Assembly: GCA_011503125.2 (NCBI GenBank)
Contig: WWBZ02000022.1
Span: forward strand, 3,906,001-3,970,000
Direction: 5' to 3'
Length of the DNA: 64,000 nucleotides
Source of the DNA: Botryosphaeria dothidea
Lineage: Eukaryota > Ascomycota > Dothideomycetes > Botryosphaeriales > Botryosphaeriaceae
In this document: one piece after another, positions 32,966 to 43,909 of the stretch
Numbering within the stretch: position 1 is the first letter of the stretch
Layout: each line of letters starts with the position of its first letter
Translations under genes and position numbers: made by a program
Notes under the pieces: model-generated
Database searches by the model: none
Told to the model about the DNA's origin: nothing
The model's input: only the letters and a program-made list of their open reading frames with translations

Positions 32966-34354
32966 TGCGCGCTATTGTTTTCTTCGCAGAGGAGCTTATT
33001 GAGTCGGCTCAATATGTTTTATCCTCCAGAGCCCTTCAATTTATTTGTGCCCAGCATTCAGGCTGGTGGTGGTACATGGATAATGTGGCGAGGTTGCGGC
33101 GTTAGTTTGGACCCACCCCGCATTCCCTCACCCGGCAATTTTTTGACCCCTGATTGGAATGCACACCGAAATCAGACGCTTCGGGTGTGGGACCCCACAA
33201 GTGTATTCTCCGCAATGATATCAGCTCGAGCCTTCCCTGCGCGCAGTAATCCCCTTGATACGCCACTTCCGGGGCCTTTCGTGCGCTTAGTAATGGCGTC
33301 TACATTAGTAAGTTTGATGCTGCATAAGCAATGGAGCCACTTTCCACCCTTCAAGGCCTACATCGGTCCACCAATATCGAAATCGCTCCTACGAACAGCA
33401 CGAAAGCCAGAAAACGTAGCATCAATACACGAAGTTCCTACTCTTCGTCAGCTGCTAGCGAAGGTAATTAGCAATAACTGACCCTGCCGACACTCACCAC
33501 AACTACGAGCACACCACTCCCCTTCGATACCCAAGCCGCATACTCCTCCATCGCCCTAGGAAGAGGCTAGTGTCGTCTTACGAGTCTGTCTACCATTAAC
33601 AAGCGACAGTAAAGTGTCCCTGATTCGTTTGGTTGCACGAGACCTCGCATACATGGTGGAACCAAAGCGACAGTTCGGACTTTTATGCACCGCAACTAAT
33701 AATTGACCAAACCACAAGAAGGCAAAGCAGCTCGCACGAGACCCGGAACCCGGTGATGACATCATCACCAAAGCCAATTCCACACGCAAAAAGCGGATCT
33801 ACCTGCAGCAGTCAGCGAAAAAGGGCTCATAACCCCACAAAACCCCTAATGGCTCTGATAAGGACAAGGGAAATGGAAAGGATGGAACCGTAGCCGCTAG
33901 ACACATCATTGGACCTCTCTTTCTTCCTACTCAGCATCCTCTCATGGAGAAAATATCAAAAAAGGGAATCATAGTATCGAATAAAAGTGTATCAATAGAC
34001 CCGTTTGCAAATCTAGTTGCAGCACTCGTGATGTTTCGCCTATTCCTTCAGCAATGCTTCTGGCTGCTTTGTCATGAAAAGAAAAGAAGCCCTACTCCTG
34101 ATTTCGTCCGTCGTGGAAAAATCCAACCGCTGCCCCTTCATTTCCCTCCCCACTTCCCCTCCAATGTCAACTTCTTTGGATCCATCACCTCCCCTTCCTC
34201 TCCAACACTCTTAATGCATTAACGGCACATCCGCACAATTGAGTTCGTGGTTGCCCATTTCGGAGAGTTCGAATAAATTGACCTGACCTGTCTCCGGAAT
34301 TTCTCATGCAGTATCCGTTTATTCGTCGAAGTCCGTAGGGTTGGCGGCGGGAGC
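32966..34354. other. Intergenic: epimerase promoter and SAR1 3' flank
   Basis: 1.4 kb, AT-rich in its second half. Plus-strand frames (32822-33481 and others) overlap the epimerase start and have no domains. Nothing else seen. Confidence 0.6.
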
Positions 34355-35557
34355 TTAGACGTACTGGGAACTATGGAATTGTCAGATTCTCGAACATTAA
34401 GCGGAAAAACACCTTGGACACTTACAGCCAGCGGATACCCTCGCCGTAACCTTGCCTCATGACGACGGAGCACATAAAGACCTCGATGGGGCGGATGCCC
34501 TCGAGCGGGACCTTTCCCTTGCCGGTGGTTTGGTACAGGCCGAGTTCGTGCCTCAGCTGGTCCTCGGAGACAGCGTTGGGGTGGTCGATCTTGTTACCCA
34601 GGATCAGGAAGGGTGTCTTCTGCAGCTCCTCCATCGACAGCAGAGCATCGAGCTCGGCCTTGGACTCGGCGAAGCGCTCGGGATCCTTGGCGTCGACGAG
34701 GAAGACGATGCCCGACACCTCCGGGAAGTAATCCTTCCAAAGACGACGCGCCTGCTGGTGGCCTGTGGCACGCGGTTATGATTGCTTAGTAATGGCTCTC
34801 GGGAAGAGGGTCTACTGCGGGGACGACGTATACCCCGGTGGAGGCGGAGGAGGTGGGGAAAAACGTACCACCCAGATCGAAGGTAGTGAAGCGGCAGGAA
34901 CCGATGCTGAGCTCCTCAGAGGCTGCGCCAATGTCAGTTGGTGTTTCACGGAATCCGCTGTTTCAGAGGCGGAGGGTTGGGGGCGTACTAGGGTGAAGAG
35001 TGGGCTGGAGGATAGCACTGATGCCAAAGGTCAGCAAAGCCTTCGGACACGTGTTGTCTACTCGGCGCCGTTGAATACATACACGCGATCGTTCTACCAG
35101 AAGAGGGTATTGTCAGTGTCGTAGTCCCGACGCGGCCGAATAACATCAGATATTGCAGATGAACGTACCTTCAACATATGCAACAGGGTGGTCTTGCCGG
35201 CATTGTCAAGACCGAGGAAGAGCAGTTTCTGTATGCATCCGGACCATCAGCTACTGTATTCTTCATCCACTTTGAGCGCGCTCGTAGCTGAACGCCGGCT
35301 GTGGGTCTTCTCGGGGGTCGGGGTTACGCACGGCATGCTTGTTCAGCAGGCCCAAGCTTGCGAGAACATCCCAGACTATTGCAAAATTGTATCAGCATTC
35401 CGTGCTCCATGTGAGCCTTCAGCTGCAGGCGCAGTGCGCCAACGAGGCGGCGTGAGGCAGGGGCGTGGGTGGTCGCGGCGATAGGCACGAGGCGGCGCTG
35501 AGGTCGCGGTTGGTGTTGGGCAGGATGTGGGAACGTACACCAGTCGATAATCCACAT
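34355..35557 (-). CDS. SAR1: Small COPII GTPase Sar1
   Basis: A 189-residue GTPase, the exact family length, that starts COPII coat assembly at ER exit sites. Eight exons: 35557-35539, 35375-35332, 35228-35169, 35093-35083, 35017-34989, 34922-34869, 34762-34426, 34370-34355. The N-terminal amphipathic helix begins [18 protein letters not shown]-loop GLDNAGKTT at residues 27-35, switch I HPTSEELSI with the T-x3-S/T pattern, DLGGH (residues 70-74) for GTP hydrolysis, NKID base recognition, and the end [20 protein letters not shown]. Exon 4 has only 11 bases (encoding NDR and part of V). Introns range from 55 to 163 bp, longer and more numerous than elsewhere in the window. Every phase closes and the product is continuous with the family, so the model is firm. 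Confidence 0.96.
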
Positions 35558-36396
35558 GGCGGCGAGGGCGGTTGGTTGTGATGGGGGTGCAGACGACGGT
35601 TTCAAGAGGGCGGGAGAAGGTGGGCGTCGCGATGTTGGGAGCTGGAGAGTTGGAGGTGGAATTCTGTGGCCAGACCATGATGAGAGCGGCCAACGTCAAT
35701 CTGGCTCTTGGCGTCGACTCCTCGGCTCCGCCCACGAGCCGCCCCGCCACCCACCCGCTCACCCACCCATCACACAAATCACAACCGCTGCTCTGCAGGC
35801 AACAGCGAGAACAAGCACATCACACCGAAAGCACATGTCAAACGTCCAAGGGAAACGTGTCTTGATTTTTCAAGGACACCTTGTCCGAAATCGCGCGAAC
35901 ACCAGCAACCAACGAACCCATCCTCATGACAAACCGTCTGCCCGTCCCAACCTATGCAAATGCTGTTGTATGTTCTCCGAACAGCCCTCCCAAAGCGATC
36001 GATGTGAAAAACTCCTCGCTGCCCAAATGTGTTCCCAGAAAGAAAGAACCCCCATTCGCAACGAAAGTAGAGATGATGGAAAAACGCCTTGAAGTGATGC
36101 TTGGTCGTGAAGTCATTGGGTATCCTGCCCTTGTGTATTGAAAAGCCATATCCTGGCCCAGAAGCAGTTTAAAGCAGAGGTGCAGGTATCGAGGAAATCC
36201 GAGTAATGTGCAAGAAAGATTAAGCTCTTGATATAAACAAATCGCTAAAGTACCTGCTGCGTCCAGCGAAAAGCGCCGAAAACGGGAAGCATGGGTATTT
36301 ACAGTAACCGGAAATATGCAACGTGAAATAGATGCGAGAGCAGCGACCAGCAAGCCCGAAGGCTTGTAAAGTGCTGACAGGTCAGCGGCGCTCCTC
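35558..36396. other. Intergenic: SAR1 promoter and DUF2457 gene 3' flank
   Basis: 0.84 kb between two same-strand genes. No gene supported. Confidence 0.6.
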
Positions 36397-38736
36397 TCAG
36401 TAAGAGAGCACATGCACGGGTGTGGCCTTCTTGCCCCTGTATGCGGCAAGACCCATGCCCACTTCGCGCATGCGCTCCGCACCCTTGCCAGGGGCAGGGC
36501 GACGTTCTTCTTTTTTGCACGCCTTACGGCAGTGCTTTTGATACAGTTTTTCTTTGCGACGCTGCCGCTTCAGCGCAGTGCCCGCCTTGATGTCCATTGG
36601 TCCACGCTTCAGCGTGTCATTGGTAGAATCGCCTTCTTCGTCGTCATCGTAGTACGACACTTGGTGGAAGAGAGTGGGAGGACGCGGCAGTGATGCCACA
36701 ACCATCGGCGGCGGCCCTTGGTCCATTCCGGCAAATTGAATCGTCGGCTCCTGCTGTCTACTTGTAACAGCAAGGGACGTGCGACGCGTGGGCGGCGGTG
36801 AACGGAGGCGGATGGCCGGCGGAGGAGAACGGAGACGCTTCGGAGATTGACCGAACAGGCGACGGGGAGGCGGGGATCGGTGGGCCTGTCCACGCTTGAG
36901 GAGCGGTGGTGGAGATCGAAGGCGCTTGGGCGACGGGGCCGGAGAACGCTTGGCACCGGTCCGGCGACGACCGCGACCCTCGACTTCGTCAATGTGGTCA
37001 AGTTGGCCATGCATCAACATGTGCTGGTCGCTGTCCTCCGCAGCCTGATCCACTTCGTCGTCTTCGTCTTCCTCGTCCATCTCAGGGTCAGATGTGGGGA
37101 AGGTGGGATCAATGTCCTGAGGCGTCATCTTGTGCTTAGCAGCCCGGCGTTGCTCTAAGGCCGAGTAATATGCCTCCTCGAGGGGGCGGTCCTCATCAAG
37201 GGTACCACAGACAAAGTCAGTGCTGTCGGGGAGCTCGGGGCTGCAAGGACGGATGTTGACGGGCTTCCTCTTCTTCGCTGGGGACGTTTTGCTGAACATG
37301 GCGGCTCCGGATACGCTTCCGACAGAGCAGTTCGAGGAGTCCGACAAGCTGCGGTGACCAGCAGTGGGCCTGATGTGCTCGGGCTGTTCACTCGAGCTAG
37401 CTGCTGCCGTGCGACCAGGGGCCCACCATTCGTAGTCTGAGCCAGCGTCGCTCTCGTCGTCGGACACAGCGAAGCCACCCTCGTCATCAGTCTGGAAACC
37501 ACCGTCGGATACGCTGCCGTCAGAGCCGGCGGGTTCCTCGTCGTCTTCCTCGTCGTCAGCTTCTTCTTCTTCGTCGTCCTCAAGCTCATCGTCGAGATCA
37601 TCCAGGTCCTCATCGTCCTCGTCAAGGTCCTCCTCATCTTCCTCATCATCTTCCAATGCTTCTTCCTCGACCTCTTCACCGAGTTTTCTGAGTCCGTTCT
37701 CAATCCTCAAAGTATCAGTGACTGTCAAGCGGGTCTTGTGGCATGTCTGCTCCTGAGTCCATTCATCGACCTCTTCTTCTGAGCTTGCGAACTCATGAAA
37801 GCGAGTAGCTTCGCACCGTCCAATATCTGAGTTCTCGCTATATTTCCTAGAATGGCGAACGTTGGATGCGTTCTTGCGTACACTCTTGGGAGAGTCGTTT
37901 CGCACCGTGGAATCTGAACCGCGGTGCGATCGCGGCATACCCTTGCTTGGGACAGTGAGCCTGTTGGGAGGTGGCGGTGGACTTGCCATCCGAGGCTTCT
38001 TGGGCAAAGCTGTGGCCTTCGCATCGCATGCGAACTTGATGGTGCAGCGGCGGAGAGCGGGCTCTGTAGGCTTCACCTCAACCTTAGGTGGAGATTTTGG
38101 CTTAGCCGTGGAAACGTTGGAGGTGTTCTCCTTCTTTCCGCATGCAAACGTAATGCATCTCCTACGTCCAAGTCCGGCCTCAACTGCGTCCCCTGCGGGT
38201 GTCTGTGAAGTCTTCTTTTCGACCTTCTCCGTGCTGGCGTCGTCATGACGAATGGTAAGCTCTGAATCCTTCTTATTGATGAAGATAGAGGGAAGGCCGT
38301 GGATAGTCGGAGGGAGAGGCGGGCTAGGGGAGCTGGTGCGCGTTCCTGGACTCGTGAATCCCCCATCGCTTGTCAGGTCAGTTGAAGCGATGCTGACATT
38401 GCTCCAGGTAGAAGCGGTAGACAGGCCGCGTCGAAGCTCCGTATGGTGTTCATCCTCAGATTGAGAATCGCTCTCGGAGTGGAGGGCCTGGGTCAACAGC
38501 GATTCCTGACGTGGACAAGAGCCAGGACGAGTCTTGGAGAAGGCGGCGGTGTCCAATGGAGCGGGCCTGGCCGGGGTGGGGCGAGGAGTGCGCTGCTGTT
38601 CATCGGGTGGCTCGTCGGCTTCAGCGAGAAGCTCCTCCCCAAGGCTCATGGCGCCCTCCTGCGCGGTCGGTTGATTCTGGAATGTCCGGCTCTGCATGTT
38701 GGTGATTTTGTTGAAGTCTTTCTGGTGTAATGCCAT
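36397..38736 (-). CDS. Acidic DUF2457-like nuclear protein
   Basis: A single open frame of 779 residues. It is largely disordered: Ser/Pro-rich N-terminus, two short related basic motifs RRCITFACG (about residue 192) and RRCTIKFACD (about 229), a run of some 60 mostly Asp/Glu residues in the centre (about 355-410), then GSVSDGGFQTDDEGGFAVSDDE, repeated KRLRSPPP units (three or more in 620-680), and a basic C-terminus TALKRQRRKEKLYQKHCRK. The RRC-x-F-AC motif with a central acidic run recalls the fungal family DUF2457; I am fairly but not fully sure. KRLR/KRKP clusters suggest nuclear import. Function unknown; acidic-plus-basic design would suit a histone or RNP partner (inference). The start at 38736 is the first ATG of the frame. 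Confidence 0.72.
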   Translation of the reverse strand: MALHQKDFNKITNMQSRTFQNQPTAQEGAMSLGEELLAEADEPPDEQQRTPRPTPARPAPLDTAAFSKTRPGSCPRQESLLTQALHSESDSQSEDEHHTELRRGLSTASTWSNVSIASTDLTSDGGFTSPGTRTSSPSPPLPPTIHGLPSIFINKKDSELTIRHDDASTEKVEKKTSQTPAGDAVEAGLGRRRCITFACGKKENTSNVSTAKPKSPPKVEVKPTEPALRRCTIKFACDAKATALPKKPRMASPPPPPNRLTVPSKGMPRSHRGSDSTVRNDSPKSVRKNASNVRHSRKYSENSDIGRCEATRFHEFASSEEEVDEWTQEQTCHKTRLTVTDTLRIENGLRKLGEEVEEEALEDDEEDEEDLDEDDEDLDDLDDELEDDEEEEADDEEDDEEPAGSDGSVSDGGFQTDDEGGFAVSDDESDAGSDYEWWAPGRTAAASSSEQPEHIRPTAGHRSLSDSSNCSVGSVSGAAMFSKTSPAKKRKPVNIRPCSPELPDSTDFVCGTLDEDRPLEEAYYSALEQRRAAKHKMTPQDIDPTFPTSDPEMDEEDEDDEVDQAAEDSDQHMLMHGQLDHIDEVEGRGRRRTGAKRSPAPSPKRLRSPPPLLKRGQAHRSPPPRRLFGQSPKRLRSPPPAIRLRSPPPTRRTSLAVTSRQQEPTIQFAGMDQGPPPMVVASLPRPPTLFHQVSYYDDDEEGDSTNDTLKRGPMDIKAGTALKRQRRKEKLYQKHCRKACKKEERRPAPGKGAERMREVGMGLAAYRGKKATPVHVLSY

Positions 38737-39900
38737 GTTTGGAAGAAAATCAGGGAACGGCGGGGGATCTGGTAATAGCTGGAATTGTAGTTTCGTTTCT
38801 GGCCAAGAGAGTACTGAGCGCTGGTGGAGCGGAGATGCGAAAATGGATCAGGCGTCGAAGGGAGGGGTCCTGCCGTGTCCAGGGCCAGTGGCCGGCGGGG
38901 AGGTGCGAGTGGATGTGTGGCAGATAGCAATCTGTCGCTCTGTTGATGTTGTTGTCCCTAGGGACCGCAGGGCTATAATATCAGAACCAACATTGTGGGA
39001 GTTGGGACGTTGTGTTTCAAGAGCAAGGAAGCGGGACGACAGAGTTTCTGCACGTTGACGAAGGAATGTCAGAGTGGGCGAAGATCCCAGTTGCGGGTTG
39101 CTGGGGCGTACCTTGCGACTTGTGTAGCAAGATGCGCAGCAGCGTTGTGGCGATGCGCGGGCTGGGTCGTTGGCCGCGTCAAAATGCACCGGATCCGACA
39201 GGCGCCAAGAGATTGCTGCTCCTAATTTCCCAATCTCGCGCGGAGAGATGAGGGCACGGCCGCGCTCTGAGGGGCGCGCACGCAGGGAGCGGCGGCGCGG
39301 ATGAGCGGCTGGAGCGGTGGTGCGGAAGAGTGGTGAGGGAGAAGGCTGAGAAGAGGGCGCGTTGGAAGTGTGGGCGGGCTCGCTCTCAAGAAGGCGCAGT
39401 GCGCTGCTAGCTTTTTGCTGCGGGAATTGCGCCTGGTTTTGCCGGCGATTCCCCAGGGTGCGAGCGAGCCAGAAAACGACGGGATCGTGGGCGCGGCGGC
39501 CAGTGCTCGCCCGCCTCTTAATGAGCTGTTGGGCGGGTGGGTCTTCGCCGCGATGCCCATGGTGCGTAGGGCCGCAGCTGCGCATGCAGATGCAGCACAC
39601 GGGGCGATTTGCACCCGCTCTGGCAACGCAACGCGCGAGGTGGCATCGCAGAAGCAGATCTGGCTGACCGTCACCGCCGCGAATCGCCGCCACGCCTCAG
39701 CCCTACCTCCATTCCGTCAGCGCCCGCAACGTGGTGGGTCGTGGGTGCCCGTCATCACTGCCGTCCGCGGCTACCACACATGCTGCAAAACCTGCTCCCA
39801 ACACGCCGAATGCTGAGTTGAGCAAGCCCTTCAGACCCTGATCGGCTGCTGTGCTACGCGACGACTACCTGCGCTCTGCATCCGGCCGCCACCACGCCTG

Positions 39901-39928
39901 TCGCCCGTCGCCCGTCGCCCGTCGCCCA
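39901..39928. repeat. Short tandem repeat, 7-bp unit
   Basis: Unit TCGCCCG in four copies, the last ending in A instead of G. Probably replication slippage. Confidence 0.9.
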
Positions 39929-42701
39929 CCGCTCTCCGTCTACCCGCTCGCTGCCCACTTTTGCTGCCCGCAGGTGACAGGCCCGGCTTGCTGTTACCGT
40001 TCTGGAGCGCGCTTGAGTGCGCGCTTTTCCCCCTCGCTCGAACGGGATGCCTTGCAGCGCATCGCTCCAGTCCCCTCACCATCCAGCAGCCGGCATACGA
40101 TCTGTCGCACACTGCCGCTATGTCGCGCTGCACGCCACGGCGAGCACCGCTGAGTGCTGCTGATGGACGCCGGCGCAGTTCTTCATGCTGCTGCCGGAGC
40201 TGCTGCGCGCGAGACCTGCCAAGAGTGCGCCGCTGCTTATTTTTGCTTCACCTAACGCGATCGTTTCGGCTGCGAGCAATTTCACACCGCACGCTCCCAA
40301 TCCCGCGCCTGTCGAGCTGGGAATTTCTCGCTCCTCCCTTCCCCTTTCTCACCGCTCTTCTCGCCCTGCGGCTTTTGGCTTGGAAACTTGGAGGCTACTC
40401 CCTCGTCTCGCGAGGTCATCTGCCACGTCCCAACCGCCCTGCCCGCATGGGAATAGCCGCGCCAGCGACGCGTACGGATTTTCTACTCGCTGCCTCCTCA
40501 TTCGCCTGCCTTCCCCTCTTGGCTGCTTCCGAGCCTCTTGTCATGCACCGCCCGCGCTTCACCTCTGCTCGGCGCCCTTTCTTTGGAGTCGCTGCAAGCG
40601 CAGCAGCCGGTGCCGCGTGCTCCATGACGACTTGCCGGCACCATCTCCGCCGCCTCGTCCCGTAGTCCAGCCTTGCCCGTGTTTCAACCCATCCGCTATC
40701 TTGCCTACAAGGTCCACGGCGACGTGTGGCAGCTGTGATCGCTGCACGCCGGGCGGCCTTATCCGCCCTCGCAAATGTACTCGGCACGCGATGCAGGGAT
40801 GCCGCAAGCCCGCCGTCACCCAACCGCCCGTGTGGGGAACAGCGAGGCCCTGCCGAATGTTTTCCGCTGAGGTCACTGTTGCTGGCCGACTGGTACCGAC
40901 GTCATCGGCGCCACGGTCACGGTACACTGGCAAACAACACACATTCCTGATGATGCTCAATCCGGCTTATGCGTTCAGCTGCCAGGTGTCCAACACAATG
41001 GGTCTTGCGTCACAATCAGCTTCATCGCATCCTGCTTGGGCAGGGTCGGAGCAATTCACCTGCGACTTGTTCCTCCAGTTTACTCGGTGCCCGAGGCGTT
41101 GGCCGTTCCGCGGCACTGTTTCCAAAACAAACGGGCGCGCTCCAGGCTGTTCTGGAAGGCCGCGCTGGCCATTTGCTCCGCCAACAGGACCACTTCAACC
41201 CCGATTAACCTTTAGCGGCCCTGATCGCAAATAAACAGTGTATGCAGGGACGCTAACGTGCTCCGCGTTGATCAGGGAGATGGCCTAAGCAGAGCCGGAT
41301 CGCCAGCCCGGTCTGTCGTGCAATGCTCGGACGTCATGGGCCGCCAGCACGATGCGGCTATTCCGCCCTTCCGAGTGCCCCCGCCATGGCAATACAGGCT
41401 TCAACACCAACATATTACATCACGATGGTAGCGCTGCATGACAAGACATTGCCGTGTGCCATTGTGGAATTGACCAGAACATGGCGCGAGTCAGAGTGCA
41501 TGATTGCGTCCACGCGCATGTTGAGGCGGCACTGTAGTAGAAGCCTTCAGAGCCGTCCGGAGCTGAGGTAAGGGTCGGAAATATTCTACCGCTGCCTCCT
41601 GCTTTCCCGCAACGTTCGCCACAATCTTAATCATTTTCCGTCCAAGAGTTTCTGCAGAATCAATTTTTGTCATCATGCTCGAACGCTCTATCAACGTGCA
41701 ACTTTCATTGTCATGCTCATTACTCGGGTATTGTAGTACCGCGTTCATCAAATCGAATGGCCTAGGCACTTTCTGTTTCCTTCGTTTTCAAACGTCCGAC
41801 ATCGCATAGGCCTACCCCGCTCCTGCGGGGTTGCCGTCAGCTATGTTATAGAGCTAATGTTGTAGCACATGTTGCGCGTATCTTGCATGACGCAGTGCGT
41901 GCAACGGCGTCCCTGGCAGTGGCACAAATGAAAACCTGGAACGGCTCCTTCACCGTGTTTCCACAGTTCTCTGACATTGATCTGAGCTTACCCCAGAATA
42001 CCTCAAACATCGGACGAGGCTCGTACGGGGTCGAGACCCTTAATAATATGAATCTTGAGGCATCCGCGGAAAGCTATCTTATCATTGACTGCCGCGACTA
42101 CCGGTTCATTACTGTCCGTCGCGCAAACAAGCGACAGGTAGATCGTACGATCAATTGCTTGTTACTGGGGCCGCATACTTAGGCACTGCATGGTAGCTAA
42201 TGCGAACGCTTGTGGTCATCTGCGCACTAACCCGTCGCGCCTGCATGCCGCTTTGGCTCCATGCAATGCAAGCGCCGTCTGCAGCGGCTCGGACTACCGG
42301 ATCAAAGGCTTCCGATATGCTTGACTCTTGTGTCTTCCTTCTGAGCGGATTTGTACGGGAAGGAAGCTACTGCAAGAAAGCCGGCACAAGCGCTTAGATT
42401 ATACGGATTCGACAAAACCACCTCATTTCGCGAACTACAAAGAAGCTGCCTGAGCAAGACTTATCCCGATGCTAATCTTCAGATCTCTACCAAGCAAGAG
42501 GGATATCCACCTCGATTGTCAAGCTGTTGTCTGAGTTCGACTGATTGATACTTACCAATGTCCGACAACAGGCGCGTGCGAGTATCGTTTGTTGCTCTCA
42601 ATCAGTCGCGCAGGCAGAAGTCATTGGGATATCTTGGCAACAGCGGGCATGTCAGTCTTCTGCTTCCTGATTGCCTCTGAACAAGCTTCTCGGCAACCCG
42701 C

Positions 42702-42718
42702 GCGAGTTCGAGTCTCGT
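42702..42718 (+). other. tRNA-like T-arm (3' half of a type II tRNA?)
   Basis: GCGAG-TTCGAGT-CTCGT forms a perfect five-pair T-stem with a proper T-loop, and matches the B-box GTTCGAGTC. The sequence before it (CTTCTCGGCAACCCGC) resembles the variable arm of Ser/Leu tRNAs, and a T7 run follows at 42732. No pairing acceptor, D-arm or anticodon arm could be built upstream, so this is at most a tRNA relic or a tRNA-derived repeat. Confidence 0.25.
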
Positions 42719-43909
42719 CCTTTTCATCATTCTTTTTTTGTTCTTTTGCCTCCTTGCTGGGCTGCGCGGCTGGTTGGTGGAGAGACAGTGTCTAATTTGG
42801 GCGAGTTGGAACCGGGTGTGGCCGGGTTGCGGTTGTTCTTTTTTGCCGGGGCCTCATGTCAGCAGCATTTCCCGACTGGCGCCGCCACCGCCCACGACGT
42901 CAACAAGCTACCATCCCATCAGGGCAGCAACGACACTCTGACGCATCCCTTCGCCTCCCGCCCCCAGCCATCGTGCATCTTTCTCGCTGCGCCCACGATG
43001 GTCGCCGAGGCAATGTAGATTGCCGAGTTTGCTCGACCTTGACTGCCCAACCTGCGCACTGAAACCTCGGCGTGTGAACATCCGCAGATCTGCTGGCGCC
43101 TATCGAAACTCGAGCGACGCATGAGATCGACACGCAGTCTCAAAATGGCATCGGTCTCACACAGTTGTCTAACAGCGAAAGGCTTGGCCTTGGCTGATTT
43201 ACCATTTCAGGCTACAGAAAGCCCTTATCAGACACCGGCCTGCAGAAGCGAGGTGATAAACCGAGGCCGCATGTACGGCAAAACCTGGAGCCACTGTACC
43301 GCTGTGGCTTACTCAGAGGTCATGCAGCTCGGCCTTGCTAACCAGTGATAGAGACGCCTTCTGCCTCCACCTGTGTAGCGGGATGCTGCAGCCCACACTT
43401 AGTGGCAATGCTCTTCAGAAACTATACGTTTACCAAGAGTTGAGCCAGTCGTCCGTACGCAAGTGAATCATTTTTGTAGTGACAAAGCTATCCGGACGAA
43501 TACTTCAACTCCCAACGTGGACTCAATCCGACTTTAGTCTGCCTTCTTCGTGGAAGTCCTCGGTCGGCATTCACCGTCGGCTGCAATGCCCCCTGTAGCG
43601 ACTTCCTAGAGAGGCCGCATACTCCGGAGCCTTCAGCCAAAGTACCCTTCGGTCAGCCGCAAAAGCAAAGCCGAGATATTCGCGCGAGGCGTGGCCCGCT
43701 GTCCTTTGGATATTCGACTGCGATAGTAGCCTAAGTGATAGCGTGCGATGGTGACTCGCAGCTTGAGCTGAATTTGCTGCTGCTCTGTCTCACCTTCGCT
43801 GACTCCCACTCTCATGCATGACATGCATTTTTCGTGACCTCTTGCAACCCACTCATGCAGTAAACTCGACCACTCGACGCTGTCGGGAACTGCTGTCACG
43901 CCCATCACC

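Larger units (their letters stand above)
38737..43909. other. Long gene-poor region
   Basis: 5.2 kb. The part up to about 41.2 kb is GC-rich and gives long but unconvincing frames on both strands (plus 40185-41234, minus 39693-38848), rich in Arg/Ser/Pro/Cys with no domain. A seven-base unit (TCGCCCG) is repeated four times at 39901-39928. From 41.2 kb the sequence is mixed; a tRNA-like T-arm lies near 42702-42718. No gene is supported. It holds promoters for the genes at both ends. Confidence 0.5.

Noticed and set aside
38848..39693. 281-codon minus-strand frame upstream of the DUF2457-like gene
   Set aside because: Ala/Arg/Ser-rich, antisense to equally long plus frames; probably promoter.
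40185..41234. 349-codon plus-strand frame
   Set aside because: Arg/Ser/Pro/Cys-rich composition typical of chance frames in GC-rich DNA; overlaps other long frames, no domain or splice support.
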